A program made the position numbers and the translations under genes. The notes beneath the pieces were generated by a model. The model had not been told where the DNA came from. It made no database searches and saw nothing but the letters and a program-made list of their open reading frames with translations. From positions 1-7,776 of the forward strand of contig JACQSP010000019.1 in the NCBI GenBank assembly GCA_016205905.1: 7,776 nt of DNA, given 5' to 3'. This document shows, piece by piece, positions 5,389 through 7,776 of this stretch (position 1 is its first letter; every line of letters starts with the position of its first letter). The DNA is from Candidatus Woesearchaeota archaeon (GTDB lineage: Archaea; Nanobdellota; Nanobdellia; Woesearchaeales; DSVV01).

Positions 5389-6354
5389 ATGATGAATGCG
5401 CTTGACCAATTAAAACAATACACAATTGTCGTCGCAGATACAGGCGACATAAATTCAATTAAACAATATCAGCCAATGGATGCAACAACAAACCCATCAT
5501 TGATGCTTAAGGCAGCGCAAATGCCAGAGTATAATGCTCTTTTTCAGGATGCTGTAGATTATGGAAAAAGAGTTGGCGAAACAAGCGAACTGCAGGTTTC
5601 TCTGGCACTTGATAAATTATATGTAAATTTTGGCAAAGAAATATTAAAGATTATTCCGGGCAGAGTTTCAACAGAGGTTGATGCAAGCCTGTCTTTTGAT
5701 GTTGAAGGCACAATAAGAAAAGCAACCTCTTTAATCTCATTATATCGAGAAGAAGGGATTGATAGAGATAGAGTTCTTATCAAAGTAGCAGCGACTTGGG
5801 AAGGCATACAGGCAGTTAATGAGCTTGAAAAAGAATGTATCCATACAAATTCAACGCTTTTGTTTAGTTATATACAGGCAGTTGGAGTTGCGCAATCACA
5901 TGGAACACTTATCTCGCCGTTTGTTGGAAGAATTTTGGATTGGTACAAAAAAAACACAGGAAAAGAATATTCAGGAAATAATGACCCTGGTGTGATTTCT
6001 GTCAAAAGGATTTATAATTTCTTAAAAAAGTATGATTATAAGACAGAAGTGATGGGTGCAAGTTTCAGGAATTGCGGAGAAATCTTAGAACTTGCAGGAT
6101 GTGATCTTTTGACTATTTCACCTGAATTGCTCAAAGAATTGCAGCATGTGGAAATGAATGTGCATTGTTTTCTCTCTGCAAAATCTGCGCAGGCAGAATG
6201 CAAGGATGAGGATGAAACAGTTGATGAAAAATTGTTTAGATGGGCAATGAACGAGGATGCAATGGCAACAGAGAAGCTTGCAGAGGGTATTAGGAACTTT
6301 AATAAAGACGCAAGAACATTAGAAAAATTGATTGGAAAAAGGATGTTTGGATAA
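5389..6354 (+). CDS. tal: Transaldolase, TalB type
   Basis: A cytoplasmic enzyme of the non-oxidative pentose phosphate pathway. It transfers a dihydroxyacetone unit from sedoheptulose 7-phosphate to glyceraldehyde 3-phosphate through a Schiff base. The 321 residues align over the full length with classical TalB. Visible active-site residues in this numbering are Asp17 (VADTGD), Asn35 (ATTNPS), Glu96 (STEVD), the Schiff-base Lys132 (VLIKVAATWEG), Asn154 and Thr156 (TNSTLLFS), Ser176 (ISPFVGRILDW) and Arg181; the second phosphate-binding motif is MGASFRN (222-228). The C-terminus AEGIRNF and LEKLIG is also typical. The long TalB form is the common bacterial one; many archaea have the short form or none, so transfer from bacteria is plausible. 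The ATG at 5392 is better spaced from the ribosome-binding site than 5389. The next gene starts 71 bp downstream with its own TATA-like box. Confidence 0.95.
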   Translation: MMNALDQLKQYTIVVADTGDINSIKQYQPMDATTNPSLMLKAAQMPEYNALFQDAVDYGKRVGETSELQVSLALDKLYVNFGKEILKIIPGRVSTEVDASLSFDVEGTIRKATSLISLYREEGIDRDRVLIKVAATWEGIQAVNELEKECIHTNSTLLFSYIQAVGVAQSHGTLISPFVGRILDWYKKNTGKEYSGNNDPGVISVKRIYNFLKKYDYKTEVMGASFRNCGEILELAGCDLLTISPELLKELQHVEMNVHCFLSAKSAQAECKDEDETVDEKLFRWAMNEDAMATEKLAEGIRNFNKDARTLEKLIGKRMFG

Positions 6355-6394
6355 AAAGATAAACCGAAAAGAAATATTAAAAATCCTCACAAAC

Positions 6395-6402
6395 TATATA
6401 AA
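6395..6402 (+). promoter_or_regulatory. TATA-like box of the DegT-like gene
   Basis: The sequence tatataaa is centred about 27 nt before the ATG at 6426. It indicates separate, leaderless transcription and argues against a strict operon with the transaldolase gene. Confidence 0.6.
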
Positions 6403-6425
6403 GTTAACACTTCTTCTAGTGATTC

Positions 6426-7421
6426 ATGGTTTTGGACACTCCACAGGTTACTAAATATAAAATCACTGAAAATAAAGCTATTAAACTTAAGACTGATAAC
6501 AAAAGTTCTGAAACTGAAATAGTCAGCAGAATTATTAGACTTATTAAACAATACACTAATCATAAATATGTTGTGTTGACTAATTCTGGAGATTTAGCTA
6601 TTTATGCAGCAATGTATTACCTTAGCAAAGCTGGTTATGAGCAGATAATTATCCCTGACCAAGGCGGATGGTTAAGCTACAAGAAGTTTCCTGTACAGTT
6701 TAATTTGAAGATTATAGAAGTGAAAACAGACAAAGGTGTTATCTTAATTGATGAGCTGGAAAAAGTTTGTGGATTATCTAATTCAAACAAAACAATAAAT
6801 AGTGAGAAACTTAAAAGAAAAACAGCGCTAATCATTACAAGCTTTGCAGGCTATTATGCAGAGCAGCCGCTAAAAGAAATTTCAGAGATTTGCAGAAAGA
6901 ATAATGTTCTGTTAATAGAAGATACAAATGCAGTTGGCGACAAAATAATTAAAGCTAATAAACAAATAACTAAAACCAACAAACACAGGCTGTGCAATGG
7001 CAAACTTTCAGATATAATTGTCTGCAGTTTTGGCAAATGGAAGGTTGTGAATAATTATCAGGGCGGCTTTATCAGCTCAAATGATAAGGCAGTTATAAAT
7101 GATATAAACAGCACAAAAGAGATAGCAGATAAAATAAAGCCTGTTAATCTTGATTATGAGAAACTATTTGAAAATCTTAAAACTGCCCATGAGAGATTAA
7201 ATTTTCTTATTGAAACATGCAGTCAGATAAAGCAGGAATTAAATGAAATTGGAGTAAATGTGTTCCATAAAGATAAACGAGGTATTGTCGCCATCACAGA
7301 ATATAATGATAAAGTAATAGATTACTGCAAGAAAAATAAGTTAGAATATACTGTTTGCCCTCGATATATACGTGTTAACGAGAAGGCAATATCTATTGAA
7401 GTGAAAAGAATTGAAAGATAA
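6426..7421 (+). CDS. DegT/DnrJ/EryC1-like PLP-dependent aminotransferase
   Basis: A fold-type I PLP enzyme of the DegT/DnrJ/EryC1/StrS family, whose members mostly aminate keto-sugars for surface glycans. Residues 48-63 (YVVLTNSGDLAIYAAM) match the family's substrate and PLP-phosphate loop. IEDTNAVGD at 164-172 carries the Asp166 expected to contact the PLP ring nitrogen. CSFGKWKVVNNYQGG at 200-214 aligns with the family pattern SFHxxKxxTTGEGG, placing the PLP lysine at Lys206; His, Thr and Glu positions of that pattern are replaced. At 331 residues it is shorter than the usual 360-400, with the loss mainly in the C-terminal domain. The lysine suggests a true aminotransferase, but the divergent loop leaves other PLP chemistry open. 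No nucleotide-sugar genes are adjacent. The start is set by a TATA-like box 27 nt upstream. Confidence 0.78.
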   Translation: MVLDTPQVTKYKITENKAIKLKTDNKSSETEIVSRIIRLIKQYTNHKYVVLTNSGDLAIYAAMYYLSKAGYEQIIIPDQGGWLSYKKFPVQFNLKIIEVKTDKGVILIDELEKVCGLSNSNKTINSEKLKRKTALIITSFAGYYAEQPLKEISEICRKNNVLLIEDTNAVGDKIIKANKQITKTNKHRLCNGKLSDIIVCSFGKWKVVNNYQGGFISSNDKAVINDINSTKEIADKIKPVNLDYEKLFENLKTAHERLNFLIETCSQIKQELNEIGVNVFHKDKRGIVAITEYNDKVIDYCKKNKLEYTVCPRYIRVNEKAISIEVKRIER

Positions 7422-7434
7422 GTATATTTGTTAA

Positions 7435-7587
7435 GTTCCAAGGCGAAGCCACCGATTCATTATGATAAAATAGTTATTCGTTCTTCGCTATTTGTAATTC
7501 GTAACTAAGAACTAAAAACGAAGAACGAATAACTAATAATTATTCATGAGACCGTGGACTGCGTCCCACAAACGGGTGGAGAGCGGT
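7435..7587 (-). repeat. Interspersed palindromic element B, inverted relative to A
   Basis: The left end gttccaaggcgaagccaccg (7435-7454) matches the complement of element A's right end. The right end (7546-7572) matches the complement of its left end, including 18 of 18 bases of gtggactgcgtcccacaa. The homology runs on to gagcggt at 7587. Between the ends, ten contiguous 7-nt units fill 7472-7541: agttatt, cgttctt, cgctatt, tgtaatt, cgtaact, then inverted aagaact, aaaaacg, aagaacg, aataact, aataatt. The arms 7472-7487 and 7519-7534 pair perfectly over 16 bp. The element starts 13 bp after the DegT-like gene ends. The heptamer differs from that of A although the ends are shared. Confidence 0.8.
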
Positions 7588-7633
7588 AAAAATATATTAA
7601 TCAGCTAAACAAATATAAAGATAGTAAATAATA

Positions 7634-7760
7634 ACAAATGTATAGTAAGTGACGTAAATTTTTATACAAATTTGGTCACTTACTATATTTGTCGGATATA
7701 ACACTTTGTATATTTCAGATTAAATGTAACTTTGGTTATTAAGTCATATTTAATCTGAAA
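7634..7760. repeat. Two large tandem hairpins at the right edge
   Basis: The first hairpin pairs 7634-7639 with 7687-7692 and 7642-7653 with 7675-7686, 18 bp interrupted only by a 2-nt bulge. Inside it aaattt (7656-7661) pairs with aaattt (7668-7673) around loop ttatac. The second pairs 7713-7732 with 7741-7760, 20 positions with one mismatch and one G-T pair around loop tggttatt. The layout, two strong adjacent hairpins with a gtatat-type joint, recalls 3211-3305. No gene was seen in 7422-7776; the rest (7588-7633 and 7761-7776) is AT-rich spacer. Confidence 0.75.
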
Positions 7761-7776
7761 GATTAAAAATTTAATT

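Noticed and set aside
7472..7541. Simple microsatellite or assembly artefact
   Set aside because: The units are degenerate, change orientation at the centre and are bounded by ends shared with another locus, which a plain slippage repeat or misassembly would not produce.

Overview
This AT-rich window (estimated by eye, not counted) most likely comes from an archaeon, plausibly a small-genome DPANN-type lineage. Supporting signs are a NOG1-related GTPase, a compact archaeal-type cytidylate kinase-like protein, a TrmB-family regulator, a serine tRNA gene without an encoded CCA end, and TATA-like boxes centred about 25-30 nt upstream of several start codons, as expected for leaderless archaeal transcripts. 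No ribosomal RNA or lineage-diagnostic gene is present, so the phylum is inference.

Layout. Positions 1-94 hold the right part of an interspersed palindromic element. A GTPase gene follows (139-1140, +), convergent with a cytidylate kinase-like gene (1208-1819, -). A stand-alone DUF1016/YhcG-type PD-(D/E)XK nuclease gene lies next (1960-3000, -), with a hairpin pair at its 3' end and another about 210 bp upstream of its start. A TrmB-like regulator (3401-4135, -) is divergent from an unrecognised 153-residue protein (4232-4693, +). A type II tRNA-Ser(CGA) gene (4787-4870, -) converges on that protein, and the first 14 nt of the tRNA are duplicated 62 bp upstream of it. A second interspersed element (about 5061-5250) precedes a TalB-type transaldolase (5389-6354, +). 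A compact DegT/DnrJ-type PLP enzyme follows (6426-7421, +). The right edge carries a third interspersed element (7435-7587) and two large tandem hairpins (7634-7760).

How the genes relate. They do not form one operon: strands alternate and most genes have their own TATA-like box. The likely functions are GTPase-linked ribosome maturation, pyrimidine nucleotide metabolism, non-oxidative pentose phosphate metabolism, an aminotransferase-like reaction, and a DNA nuclease of unknown partner. No pathway joins them.

The most interesting content is non-coding. Three intergenic elements have related ends but different cores. Each core is an array of degenerate 7-nt units. In the two complete elements the units are inverted around the centre, so the core can fold into a long hairpin. 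The ends and the 7-nt period recur while the heptamer itself differs (NNGACGT, YGTTNTT-like, TACYTYT). I know of no described archaeal element with exactly this design, but I could not search.
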